This document shows, one piece after another, positions 41,474-49,751 of a stretch of DNA of 64,000 nt. Where the stretch lies: NCBI GenBank assembly GCA_035247945.1, contig DATFHX010000019.1, positions 13,239 to 77,238 on the forward strand, written 5' to 3'. Below the pieces are notes generated by a model. That model was not told the origin of the DNA and made no database searches. It worked only from the letters and a program-made list of their open reading frames with translations. Made by a program: the position numbers and the translations under genes. Position 1 is the stretch's first letter; each line of letters starts with the position of its first letter. This DNA is from DATFHX01 sp035247945. GTDB lineage: Bacteria > Patescibacteriota > Saccharimonadia > Saccharimonadales > Saccharimonadaceae.

Positions 41474-41977
41474 GTGAAGACTGCATTTCTGCGGGCTGGC
41501 AACATCAAGGAGCTTGGCCGAATCTATGGACAGGTCGACGAACCTGGAAGTCCTCTAAAAGCGTTTCCGGATGCGGTTAAGGACTCGATCCATCTAAGGA
41601 AGCCTGTCCTCTGCATTCCCGAAGGTGATGTCTCACTCTTCACGTTTCAAGCGCGCTCAATCTATACCACAAAAAGCCCTGAGAGAGGGACACTGTGGAC
41701 CTGTATCATTGAGGTCTTCAGTGGCGACTCACCCTTCCAGCTCGCGTGCACCCGAGATATTCCGGTTGTCTACATGAGGAGTAACGGCATTGCCGAACTT
41801 CACTGTGAGGATCGCCTCGTCGCAGAGGTATCCAAGGTGAGCAAGCGTGGCGTCACCTTGGAGTTCCTGGGTGGCGAGACCAGACAGTTTCAGTCCATCG
41901 AAGGCGCTCATGTCGGTAAAGTCCTCACTTTGCGGAGGACCGTCAAAGATCGCCTGATCGTCCTGCAGGACGTGTGA
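41474..41977 (+). CDS. Hypothetical protein, 167 aa, G+C-rich
   Basis: I do not recognise this gene. The product looks beta-rich and soluble, with three cysteines and a C-terminal V-L-T-L-R-R-T-V-K-D-R-L-I-V-L. The start is GTG with GGAGG 6 nt upstream and a TATGATAAA promoter ~40 nt further up. Composition is G+C-richer than both flanks. Two hairpins follow the stop. Confidence 0.6.
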   Translation: MKTAFLRAGNIKELGRIYGQVDEPGSPLKAFPDAVKDSIHLRKPVLCIPEGDVSLFTFQARSIYTTKSPERGTLWTCIIEVFSGDSPFQLACTRDIPVVYMRSNGIAELHCEDRLVAEVSKVSKRGVTLEFLGGETRQFQSIEGAHVGKVLTLRRTVKDRLIVLQDV

Positions 41978-41982
41978 GGTAC

Positions 41983-42046
41983 CTCGGCGGCCCCTAAAAT
42001 GGCCGCCGAGATTACCCAGTTCAGCCCTTACCTTGGGCTGTTTTGT
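41983..42046 (+). terminator. Double hairpin after the 41474 gene
   Basis: A perfect 10-bp stem (41983-41992 with 42001-42010) lacks a T-run. It is followed by a 6-bp stem (42022-42027 with 42035-42040) leading into GTTTTGTTT patterns. The second is the likely terminator and overlaps the end of the converging NUDIX gene. Confidence 0.65.
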
Positions 42047-42513
42047 TTATTCCGCCTCTCTACAATCTTTGCATATTCGTAAACTTGTCGCTCTGAAAAG
42101 CTTTCCGAGTCTTTAAACAGTCGTGGATCAATAAACGCAATTTCATCCCCGTCCTCGCCAGGAGAAAATTTCATATTCGCTGGCGTTATAGCAAAGATAA
42201 GTCGGAGCTGCCACCATGAATGGCCCTGTATAAAGCGTGGTTCTTCAGCCTCAAGAATTGAGTATTCGAAATCACCTTCAAGGCTGACTTCTTCATACAT
42301 TTCCCTGGCAAGCGCGCTCCTTATAGTCTCTTCATGATCCATCCCGCCTCCGGGTAAGTCCCATTTACTCTCTCTACCCGTCTCTTTGACGACAAGGACC
42401 TCGCCTTTATCATTTTGAATGAATCCCTTAAGCGATATCCGGTAGAGAAAGTCTGTCTTTCGTGCTGAAGCTGCGTGATGGACTACGCCATGTACATTTT
42501 CTTGATCTATCAT
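42028..42513 (-). CDS. NUDIX hydrolase, second paralogue
   Basis: The 161-residue protein has a Nudix box G-G-G-M-D-H-E-E-T then R-E-M-Y-E-E-V-S-L near 55-77. The usual final glycine is serine, while the metal-binding glutamates are kept. It resembles the MutT/NTP-diphosphatase branch more than the ADP-ribose branch at 1988. TATACT ends 7 nt before the ATG (leaderless). Confidence 0.85.
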   Translation of the reverse strand: MIDQENVHGVVHHAASARKTDFLYRISLKGFIQNDKGEVLVVKETGRESKWDLPGGGMDHEETIRSALAREMYEEVSLEGDFEYSILEAEEPRFIQGHSWWQLRLIFAITPANMKFSPGEDGDEIAFIDPRLFKDSESFSERQVYEYAKIVERRNKQNSPR

Positions 42514-42553
42514 GTTCTACAGTATATCGCTTATGTATATGTTGTGTATATAA

Positions 42554-42588
42554 ATGAGCCCTGTGATGTATATAGTCACAGGGCTCAT
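42554..42588 (-). terminator. Terminator of the first duplicated gene
   Basis: A perfect 13-bp stem (42554-42566 with 42576-42588) with a 9-nt loop sits 8 nt past the stop of the 42596 gene and leads into TTATATA. Confidence 0.8.
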
Positions 42589-42595
42589 AGGGGGG

Positions 42596-42889
42596 TTACT
42601 GCCAGGCGGCTCCACTGATATGACGCCGAAAAAGCGTAAGTGTGGCAGCACGCGTCATGACACCGAGCGTGTCGAGCGCATCGAAACTCAAGCTCCACGT
42701 CGGACCCTTCTCATCCGCCTTGGGTCGTACTTCAACCTCCCAGTAGAAGACGCGGCGCTGCTCAAATGGATCGTCGGGGACGCACACGTGCATGATGACA
42801 CCAGCCGAATGGCCAAGTGCGGCTACAACCTCACGGCCCGCCAACTGAGCATTCAGCTCACCACGAAGTGCTTTAACTCCAAACAGCAT
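42596..42889 (-). CDS. Duplicated small protein, copy A (97 aa), unknown
   Basis: I do not recognise a family. It shares most of its length with the gene 113 bp upstream: an L-x-G-R-E-V core, H-x-x-G-x-I, V-C-x-P-D, R-V-F-x-W-E-V-E-V-x-P, and R-A-A-x-L-T-x-F-R-R-H near the end. A soluble alpha/beta protein with a W-E-V-E-V central strand is likely. It has an AAGGG-type site before the ATG and its own terminator, and is G+C-rich. Confidence 0.7.
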   Translation of the reverse strand: MLFGVKALRGELNAQLAGREVVAALGHSAGVIMHVCVPDDPFEQRRVFYWEVEVRPKADEKGPTWSLSFDALDTLGVMTRAATLTLFRRHISGAAWQ

Positions 42890-42967
42890 CCTCTACACCC
42901 TTCGCTTGGTCAAACCCTACCTATGCACTATACCATTCCTTCATTTTAGATACGTTACCGAATGAAA

Positions 42968-42999
42968 TATGTGCCTCGGCATTACTACCGAGGCACATA
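42968..42999 (-). terminator. Terminator of the second duplicated gene
   Basis: A perfect 12-bp stem (42968-42979 with 42988-42999) with an 8-nt loop sits 3 nt past the stop of the 43003 gene; the T-run (TTTCATT) is short. Confidence 0.75.
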
Positions 43000-43002
43000 G
43001 GA

Positions 43003-43293
43003 CTACTCCCAAACAACATCACTGAGGTGACGTCGGAAGATCGTAAGTATTGCCGCTCGCCTTATGATGTCCAGCCTGTCGAGTTCACTGAAGCTCATAC
43101 CCCACGTGCCCTGGCCATCATCTGGAGTAGGCTGTACTTCCACCTCCCAGAAAAAGACACGGGCTTGATATTGCTGGACGTCCGGCGGGCATACGCGGAT
43201 GATCTCTCCTGTTGGATGAAGTGGTGACTGTGCCACTTCACGCCCCACCAGTAGTCCACTCAGTTCCCCACAGAGTGCATCAATCACAGTCAT
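43003..43293 (-). CDS. Duplicated small protein, copy B (96 aa), unknown
   Basis: This is a paralogue of copy A with the same segments: L-x-G-R-E-V, V-C-P-P-D, R-V-F-F-W-E-V-E-V, T-W-G-M-S-F and R-A-A-I-L-T-I-F-R-R-H. Divergence is concentrated in the loops. AAGGA precedes the ATG by 7 nt. Each copy has its own ribosome site and terminator, so they can be expressed separately. No function is assigned. Confidence 0.7.
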   Translation of the reverse strand: MTVIDALCGELSGLLVGREVAQSPLHPTGEIIRVCPPDVQQYQARVFFWEVEVQPTPDDGQGTWGMSFSELDRLDIIRRAAILTIFRRHLSDVVWE

Positions 43294-43376
43294 GACACAT
43301 CCTTATTCGAAGCGGCTCCTACAAAAGAAACTATAGCAGTTTTAACATCACCAGTGCTATACTGAAAGTACACGTA

Positions 43377-45134
43377 ATGAAAATAAAAATCGCGATTATC
43401 ACCCTTGTAGTTGGTATCGCCGGAGGTTTTTTCACCGCTGGGCAATTCGTGCGGCCAGAAAACCCTACCCCTCCCCTCTCTCCTGCTTCTGAAACGCCAA
43501 AGAAGCCTCTTCCCATTATGAACGCACTTGATCAGCGTTCGCTACAGACAATTCGAAGTGATCGTATGCAGCCACCTGTTGCTACAATCCCTCATCCGGC
43601 AACTAATGTCTCTCTTGAGCAAGCAGCCTCATTTCATGCTGATGGAGTAGAATATCCACTCCGTACATATGAAACAATGGCAGTAAATGACCCGGCAGCA
43701 AATCAATGGTGGATTTCAAGTACCGGTCTTAATACTGCGTGGAATATTGGAGCGGGCGCTCGGCACACCACGGTTGCAGTTATTGATACCGGCTTTGCAC
43801 TCGCACATGAAGAGTTCGCTGGGCGCTGGGCTCAGAACAGTAGCGAGAAAGGGGCAGCAGCCAACCAAAACCCGAGTCGCCTTAACTGTACGGATCGAGG
43901 ACTTGCGATTGATAAATCGTGTAACCTTATTGACGATGACTACGACGGAATCGTTGATAATGAAACTGGCAGTACAGCCAACCAAAACCCTTCGCAGCGT
44001 AACTGTACGGATCGTGGCATTCCACTCGATAAATCATGTAATCTTATCGATGACGACAATAACGGCTATATTGACGATGTGACCGGATGGGATTTTGCCG
44101 ACAATGACTCGAGCGTGCAAGCCGGTGAAATGAATCCATCTGGTGCAGGAACACAGCACGGAACAATGGTAGCGGGAATCCTTGGCGCGACAGGAAACAA
44201 CGGAAAAGGTATCGCTGGCGTCAACTGGACAACCGACATTCTTCCCCTTCAAGCAATCGATGATAATCGCTATGGCAACACCCTCACGGTCGCACGGGCA
44301 ATTTACTACGCTGCCGACCGCGGTGTTGATGTCATCAGCCTGAGTCTCGGTGCAAGTAGTGAAGATCCATATCTCCGTCAAGCCATCCGCTACGCCATGG
44401 ACCATGGCGCCATTGTTGTAGCTGCCAGTGGCAACGATGGATGTAACTGTATTTCGTATCCCGCTAACTACCCAGAGGTTGTAGCAGTAGGAGCGGAAAA
44501 TGCATCAGGTCAGCCGTCTTCCTTTAGTAGCTACGGTGCTAATCTCGACATACTGGCACCAGGAGAGAATATGGCTTCTGCTTCCTGGGCACCAAATAAC
44601 GGTACTTCACTCTATGCAAGCGGTATTGCGGGAACGTCTTTTGCCACGCCGTACGTGAGCGGCCTTCTTGCGCTCTCTCGCAGCCACCAACCAGATGCAA
44701 GTTGGGGAGAATTGCAATCGACATTACAAATGACGGCAAGCCATACCGGGCTAACATCAAGCGCCCCTTTCTCTCCTACGCGCGGTTCAGGAACTGTACG
44801 CGCCGACATGCTCATATCACGTACCGTAACTCCAGCACATCCTTCTATTCGCTACACCTTCGCCCCATTAACAACGAGTAGTATCCTTGGAACGAATCGT
44901 GCTTACGACTGCACACAGGAGGGTGCATTCCCAGCGACTCCTCTTTATAAGCTTATTTCCGGAGGAGTGGCTACATATACAACCGACACACTCACTATGG
45001 TAGATGCAGCTGCGGGTGGGGCAACGGTCTCTACGGCGTCTCATGTTTGCGAAGGGCTCCCGGGCGATACTGCATCTACAGAACGAACGATTGATCTGCG
45101 GCATGAAACTGATTCGTACGTAGGCAAACAGTAG
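43377..45134 (+). CDS. Secreted subtilisin-like serine protease (S8) with duplicated calcium-loop insert
   Basis: The 585-residue protein has an N-terminal signal/anchor helix (~4-22), a pro-region, and the S8 catalytic triad: Asp137 (V-I-D-T-G), His261 (T-Q-H-G-T) and Ser421 (G-T-S-F-A-T-P), with oxyanion Asn353. Between Asp and His is an unusual insert of two 39-residue repeats (163-240), each with C-T-D-R-G, K-S-C-N-L-I-D-D-D and an acidic D-x-D-G loop that suggests calcium binding and a disulfide. A beta-rich C-terminal domain (~480-585) follows. TGCTATACT ends 13 nt before the ATG. A role in degrading host or competitor proteins is inference. Confidence 0.92.
   Translation: MKIKIAIITLVVGIAGGFFTAGQFVRPENPTPPLSPASETPKKPLPIMNALDQRSLQTIRSDRMQPPVATIPHPATNVSLEQAASFHADGVEYPLRTYETMAVNDPAANQWWISSTGLNTAWNIGAGARHTTVAVIDTGFALAHEEFAGRWAQNSSEKGAAANQNPSRLNCTDRGLAIDKSCNLIDDDYDGIVDNETGSTANQNPSQRNCTDRGIPLDKSCNLIDDDNNGYIDDVTGWDFADNDSSVQAGEMNPSGAGTQHGTMVAGILGATGNNGKGIAGVNWTTDILPLQAIDDNRYGNTLTVARAIYYAADRGVDVISLSLGASSEDPYLRQAIRYAMDHGAIVVAASGNDGCNCISYPANYPEVVAVGAENASGQPSSFSSYGANLDILAPGENMASASWAPNNGTSLYASGIAGTSFATPYVSGLLALSRSHQPDASWGELQSTLQMTASHTGLTSSAPFSPTRGSGTVRADMLISRTVTPAHPSIRYTFAPLTTSSILGTNRAYDCTQEGAFPATPLYKLISGGVATYTTDTLTMVDAAAGGATVSTASHVCEGLPGDTASTERTIDLRHETDSYVGKQ
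43863..44096 (+). repeat. Two tandem 117-bp repeats inside the protease gene
   Basis: The unit 43863-43979 is repeated at 43980-44096 with high nucleotide identity, encoding two 39-residue cysteine- and aspartate-rich modules. The identity at DNA level suggests a recent internal duplication. Confidence 0.9.
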
Positions 45135-45139
45135 CAATC

Positions 45140-46111
45140 TCATCCCCAGGTCGTATTCTGAAGACCAAAATGCCCATATCTTGCTGTTGCCTCATAGATT
45201 GGTCGTTTAAGATTTAGTGCTTTGATTATTCCGTTCGGCGTAAGATCATATCCTTCTATACTTACCTCTTCTTCGTCTACATGCGCCGTCGCTTCGAGTG
45301 GTTGGTCATGACCAATTGCATAAGCAAGATATACGTAGACCTCTGATGCTTCATGCTTCTTGAGATAGTCAACTGCGATTTTTCTCGCCATATACGCAGC
45401 AGATCGGTCCACTTTACTTGGATCCTTGCCGCTAAATGCGCCGCCGCCTATAGGAATTCTTGGGCCGTACGTATCAACGACGAGTTTACGACCGGTAAGA
45501 CCAGCATCCGCATCAAAACCACCACATACCCAATCTCCTGCTGGATTCGCGTGAATTCTTGTAGTCGCATGGATATGAGCTAGCGGTTCACTTGAAGCCC
45601 ACGCTCGTATGCATTTTTCCAGTGTTGGCCGTGATACATTCTGAAAACTTGCAACAATGGAGGTAATTATTCCGTTTTCAAGTGTTATCTGTGTCTTTCC
45701 ATCAAATGGATACTCGGTAAAAATATATTGGTTGAGCCGTCGGGCTAAAACATATTCAAGTGGAAGATACTCCGCCGTTTCATTGGTAGCGTACCCGACC
45801 ATTATTCCCTGATCACCCGCACCGCCGCTGTCAACACCTTGTGCGATTTCAATGCTCTGCGGAGCTATATGTTCAACCACGTCGACATCACCCGCGATGC
45901 GTTTTACGATTCCTTTAATGTCAATGCCTCTAGCTTTGGAGGTCACTTCTCCGGTAATAAACACTTTGCCATGTCCACCAATAACGTCCACTGCCACCCG
46001 TGAATGTGGATCTTGCATAAGATGAGCGTCTAGAATTGCATCAGATATCTGATCGCAAAGTTTATCTGGATGCTTTGGAGAGACACTCTCCGCCGTTTTA
46101 AAACGTGACAT
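45140..46111 (-). CDS. metK: S-adenosylmethionine synthetase, compact form
   Basis: The 323-residue protein is shorter than the usual 380-400. It keeps the essential blocks: E-S-V-S-P-K-H-P-D-K at the N-terminus, G-A-G-D-Q-G-I-M-V-G-Y-A-T-N-E-T, D-G-K-T-Q-I-T, G-L-T-G-R-K, and G-G-G-A-F-S-G-K-D-P-S-K. It makes SAM from methionine and ATP for the methyltransferases here (TrmB, Cfa). The loss is in surface loops. The ATG lies behind a SAM-riboswitch leader whose 3' part can hide the AAGGAG site. Confidence 0.93.
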   Translation of the reverse strand: MSRFKTAESVSPKHPDKLCDQISDAILDAHLMQDPHSRVAVDVIGGHGKVFITGEVTSKARGIDIKGIVKRIAGDVDVVEHIAPQSIEIAQGVDSGGAGDQGIMVGYATNETAEYLPLEYVLARRLNQYIFTEYPFDGKTQITLENGIITSIVASFQNVSRPTLEKCIRAWASSEPLAHIHATTRIHANPAGDWVCGGFDADAGLTGRKLVVDTYGPRIPIGGGAFSGKDPSKVDRSAAYMARKIAVDYLKKHEASEVYVYLAYAIGHDQPLEATAHVDEEEVSIEGYDLTPNGIIKALNLKRPIYEATARYGHFGLQNTTWG

Positions 46112-46290
46112 AAAAAATAACTCCTTTCGTATCTGCCCGTATGAAACAGAATAAGGAGTCGAGGTCTCTTTCTATCTTTCCCATACCGGGCTAGAGGGGG
46201 CACCGTTTGTGCATATATCTGCTGATATAGAGGCTGGTTGCCGGCAGGTCATCGAGCTAGTTCTCTCGCTGCACTCTTGATACTTTTACG
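46112..46290 (-). promoter_or_regulatory. SAM-I (S-box) type riboswitch in the metK leader
   Basis: Reading leftward from ~46285, the leader has the S-box opening ATCAAGAG, a GCGAGAGAACTAGCTCGATGACC arm split as P2, then CCGGCAACC, and the closing GATAGAAAGAG near 46166-46176, in the order of SAM-I clan riboswitches. Downstream, ACTCCTT (46153-46159) can pair with the AAGGAGT that includes the metK ribosome site (46120-46126), giving a translational OFF hairpin followed by six U. Match is by eye. Confidence 0.8.
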
Positions 46291-46333
46291 TAATGTACGT
46301 TTTTAGTGTATCACATATGCCATACTATACGTT

Positions 46334-46676
46334 ATGGAATATCTTGGCTTACCCCTTCTTACCTTTACTGATAAGGCGCAGCTTCGTCGATGGCTTCAAG
46401 AGAATCACCGAGTGTCACCAGGAATATGGGTGCGTGTTTATAAGACAAAAAGTAAGATTCCTTCCGCCTCTTTTGAAGATGTGCTAGACCAGAGGACTCT
46501 GTTTTGGATGGAGCGAAAGTCTTCGCCACCCATATGATAGAGACTCATACCTCCAGAAATTCACTCCCCGAAGAACAAAAGGGACTACCTCAAAACGAAA
46601 CCTCGAGCATGCAGAAAAATTTATTGCGTCAGGCGAAATGACAGAAAGTGGCCTCCGCGCACTGGGCATAGATTAG
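46334..46676 (+). pseudogene. Frameshifted YdeI/OmpD-associated family gene
   Basis: The first frame (46334 on) encodes the YdeI N-terminal part: N-H-R-V-S-P-G-I-W-V-R-V-Y-K and F-E-D-V-L-D. At ~46489-46495 the reading shifts by +1: 7 nt stand where 6 are expected between the D and L-C-F-G-W. The second frame continues the family motif to L-C-F-G-W, D-S-Y-L-Q-K-F-T-P-R-R, and S-G-E-M-T-E-S-G-L-R-A, with the stop at 46674-46676. A -10 box TGCCATACT ends 7 nt before the ATG. It is either a recent pseudogene or a sequencing error. Confidence 0.75.
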
Positions 46677-46682
46677 CGTAGC

Positions 46683-46718
46683 AAAATATATCATCGCCGA
46701 GTGGCGATGATATATTTT
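46683..46718. terminator. Bidirectional terminator, ydeI and surface protein
   Basis: A perfect 16-bp stem (46683-46698 with 46703-46718), loop GAGT, A-rich and T-rich on its two ends, lies between converging genes. Confidence 0.95.
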
Positions 46719-46732
46719 TATATAGCACTCCC

Positions 46733-48868
46733 TTACAGTAATCGTTCGGCAAGATTGCGGCGGCGAATGGTAAGGATTACGGCGCTCATCGTCAGGATGA
46801 TTGACGCGATTCCACCGATGAGCAGTGCATCACTACCTGTCGATGCGAGTCCACCATTCCAAGGGTCACCAGTTGTCGTATCTGTTGTACTACCACCCGT
46901 ATTCGTCGTAGGAGCACTTTGGCTGACGAGCGTGACCTTAACATTTGCAGCATCACACACGGTTGGATCTGCGTTAGCGCAGGTAACATATCCGAGGCTG
47001 TAGGTACCCGCTGCAGTGCTCGCTGCAACCGTCACATCACCTGAGCCTTGGATCGTAATGCCTGGTTCAAGCGATTCCGATGTAAGCGTAACTGCTCCGG
47101 CTGACATAGGTTGACCATTTATGGTATCGTTTTCGAAGACGTTCCCCGCGGTGCCTCCCCCAACATTCATCTGGTACACATCATCATTCGCGGAGACAGT
47201 CGTTATCTGTGAGTTACCCGTACCACGTAAGATAAGTGTTATATCTGCGTTGGCACAATTTGTTGGAAGTGAATTCTGACAAAGATTGTAGTGGAGCGCG
47301 TAGGTCATTCCACCGGGGGTTGTTGCAGGAATGACAAGGTTACCATTTGCGTCGACACTTGCCCCAGTTATACCACCGTTATTCGTAATTGTAGCCGTGT
47401 ACTTCGTTGGGTCGATTGGTTGACCATTTGCTGAGTCATTAATGATGATACTTCCTAGGTTTGTGTCACCTTCGTCTGCGATAAAGTTATCGTTATTTGC
47501 AACAAGTGTTACAGGTGGAACGCTTGTCACAGTTACCGTGACTGTTGCAGGATCACAGTGCCCTGGAACTGCTACCTCACAGATCTGATACGGCACAGTA
47601 TAGGTACCGGGAGCAAGCGTTGAAGGAACTGTAATGTCTCCATTAGGGGCGATCGTAATCCCTGTTGAACTTGGGTCTTGGTAGGATAACGTCACTGTGC
47701 TCGTTGTTGCTGGTGCATTATTCTGCGTGTCATTAGTAAGCGCATTACCGACAACACCCCCCGCTCCCTGTACAGTACTAAATGAATCGTCATTGGCATT
47801 AAGTTCCGTTGGAGGGGTGTAGCATTGAAGTCCTCCGACAGTACCATCCATGGTCGCATCCGCTTGGAGTGGCATAAGGTCAAGCCCAAGGATTTCGATG
47901 TCAGGAAGTAATGGAACCGGCTGGAAGACGCGGACTGACAGTACAGAGACAGACCCACTTGCGTGTGATCCATCTGCAGCCTGGGTAATCGTTGGATTGT
48001 TAAGTGTAACAGTTATTTGTGGTGTCAGGCCGGCAAGTCCGAGTCCTACGGTATTTACTGTAATTGACTGACCAAGACTGAGTGGCTGCCCTGCAACCGT
48101 CACGGTTGGTGCGGTATAGGTTGCGGAAGCTCCGCCAGGCAGTCCCGATGCCTGTGCAGTTATTGTAGGTGTACCACCCACCGTTATAGGCACGCCGGCT
48201 ATCGTTAGAGAGTTAACTGATGCGGATGCTGTCGACACGAGTTTGCGCTCGTCGTTCGCCCCACCCGTCGGAAGCAGCGCTGTCTTTGAATCTGTTGCTA
48301 AAAGCTGTGCATTAATAAGACTGATAACGCCTAGATTAGCAACACTAAGGTTTGTCGCACTCGTTGCACTACGTGAAAGCGTGTTCGCAACACAGGCAGT
48401 ATCGCTCGTCCAGTTAGCCTCTGAATTCACTGTCATAGCGTTCATTGCAAGAAGTGGGTTTGCCCCTAGTGACGCTAACGAATTGTTATCTGCGGTGCCC
48501 GGAGGCGCAACACTATGTGCACCAAGAAGGAGCGGGCTGATATCGAGGCCAATTACAGAACCCCCTAGGTTATGTGCATCCGCTACTGTTCGTGGAGACG
48601 ACGCTGTATTTGCAGACGTTGCAGCTGGTTCTACCTTTAGGCCCGCCACATTAAAGGTAGCAATCTGCAGCGTATGAATATCAAGCAGTGTCGCATTGCT
48701 GCTTCCGCTATACGCTACCGGCGGCAGCGCAGCCAGCGCCTGCTGTGTCGCATACCCCGATCCAGCAAGCACAAGTCCTGCAACCGTTCCCGCTGTCATG
48801 AATCGTAGTGCCTTTTTGTAGGTACCACGAAAAGCCACTAATAATCCTCGCACATTTGTTCCTCGCAT
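46733..48868 (-). CDS. Large wall-anchored surface protein, LASTG tail
   Basis: The 711-residue protein has a signal peptide with long basic start (cleavage ~48), an N-terminal region (~50-290) typical of choice-of-anchor-type adhesins (S-N-A-T-L-L-D then L-G-G-S-V-I-G-L-D), then three Ig-like repeats that each begin N-D-D and contain G-N-A/V-x-x-N-D. Cysteine pairs occur in the repeats. The end is G-L-A-S-T-G, hydrophobic helix, R-R-R. The start is the ATG at 48868 with AAAGGAG 6 nt upstream; the ATG at 48889 lies against a terminator hairpin. An adhesin or cell-contact role is inferred. Confidence 0.85.
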   Translation of the reverse strand: MRGTNVRGLLVAFRGTYKKALRFMTAGTVAGLVLAGSGYATQQALAALPPVAYSGSSNATLLDIHTLQIATFNVAGLKVEPAATSANTASSPRTVADAHNLGGSVIGLDISPLLLGAHSVAPPGTADNNSLASLGANPLLAMNAMTVNSEANWTSDTACVANTLSRSATSATNLSVANLGVISLINAQLLATDSKTALLPTGGANDERKLVSTASASVNSLTIAGVPITVGGTPTITAQASGLPGGASATYTAPTVTVAGQPLSLGQSITVNTVGLGLAGLTPQITVTLNNPTITQAADGSHASGSVSVLSVRVFQPVPLLPDIEILGLDLMPLQADATMDGTVGGLQCYTPPTELNANDDSFSTVQGAGGVVGNALTNDTQNNAPATTSTVTLSYQDPSSTGITIAPNGDITVPSTLAPGTYTVPYQICEVAVPGHCDPATVTVTVTSVPPVTLVANNDNFIADEGDTNLGSIIINDSANGQPIDPTKYTATITNNGGITGASVDANGNLVIPATTPGGMTYALHYNLCQNSLPTNCANADITLILRGTGNSQITTVSANDDVYQMNVGGGTAGNVFENDTINGQPMSAGAVTLTSESLEPGITIQGSGDVTVAASTAAGTYSLGYVTCANADPTVCDAANVKVTLVSQSAPTTNTGGSTTDTTTGDPWNGGLASTGSDALLIGGIASIILTMSAVILTIRRRNLAERLL

Positions 48869-48889
48869 AAAACTCCTTTTTCCTCGCAT

Positions 48890-48968
48890 AAAAAAGAGAC
48901 CCGAGCTCTCGCTCGGGTCTCCAAAAAACCTCTACTTCGATAATAGAACACTCATTGCCTGCGCGCAA
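48890..48968 (-). promoter_or_regulatory. Promoter plus leader terminator of the 46733 gene
   Basis: TTGCGC (48963-48968) and TATTAT (48940-48945) have a 17-bp spacer. Within ~20 nt of the start point follows an 11-bp perfect stem (48896-48906 with 48911-48921) and six U, before the gene. It can end transcription in the leader. The bases from 48969 to 49121 hold nothing I can support. Confidence 0.65.
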
Positions 48969-49121
48969 CGCCCAATTTCAATGCATTATTTTCTCGCCAC
49001 CTCAGTAGCTTCTCGAGACTAAAAATAGCAATGGCTTGCTATCTCGTAGAACCACGTCGTTAAGCTAGCACCTTTACTCTCTGGCGTAATACCCCATAGC
49101 CAACTTGCCGCTCTTTACAGA

Positions 49122-49643
49122 TTACTCTGCAATTTGTCTGTTAGTGGCGCGAAGATGCTTTTTGAAATGTCTCATAATCTCCGGACCAAATAGTGTGCCA
49201 TCCTCAGCAAGTGCATTGGCTAATACTTCATCCCAACCCCACATCCTTTGCCTCATCTTCCTACTCCACGACCGACGATTAAAAGAGCTTACGTACATCA
49301 TTCCAATACCTTCAACATTCCCAATCGCTGCCGGGCCGATACTTCCAATATCAGACCAATAAATGTGCTTATGAAAAACACCTAGGAACGTTACGTGTAC
49401 GCCAGCCGTATCAATTTGGTAGTAGACGAGTCTCGGTATGGAAAACAGAAGAGAGAAAATTATTAAAGCGGGAAAAGCGAGTGATCCATAAAGCATTACA
49501 GTCCTAACTGTTTCGTTTCGCAGCCCCGAGGCATATAGAACAGTCGTAACAAACATGAGGAGTATAGGGAGCAGCGTTGATAGTTGTTTTAATGTATCTT
49601 TGGAATTCAGATAGTACTTTGGGGAGGAAGATTTAACGGCCAT
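49122..49643 (-). CDS. Membrane protein with PH-like domain, 173 aa
   Basis: Two membrane helices (~22-44, ~50-72) are followed by a beta-rich part (Y-Y-Q-I-D-T-A-G-V-H-V-T, Y-W-S-D-I) typical of bacterial PH-like/YcxB-type domains, and a basic C-terminal helix. The function is unknown. TGTTATGAT ends 7 nt before the ATG (leaderless). Confidence 0.65.
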   Translation of the reverse strand: MAVKSSSPKYYLNSKDTLKQLSTLLPILLMFVTTVLYASGLRNETVRTVMLYGSLAFPALIIFSLLFSIPRLVYYQIDTAGVHVTFLGVFHKHIYWSDIGSIGPAAIGNVEGIGMMYVSSFNRRSWSRKMRQRMWGWDEVLANALAEDGTLFGPEIMRHFKKHLRATNRQIAE

Positions 49644-49714
49644 TTCTTATATCATAACAGAGTGCGCGATCTCCGAAGAGAGTCCACGATACTATGTATA
49701 CAACCCTAGCATAG

Positions 49715-49749
49715 AAAAAATCCTTAGCTAAGTTAACTAAGGATTTTTT
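49715..49749. terminator. Bidirectional terminator of tRNA-Asn
   Basis: A 13-bp stem (49715-49727 with 49737-49749) with A6 and T6 ends directly follows the tRNA on the minus strand. Confidence 0.9.
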
Positions 49750-49751
49750 CA

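Noticed and set aside
43863..44096. Possible CRISPR-like repeat
   Set aside because: Only two adjacent copies of 117 bp without spacers, in frame inside a protease gene.
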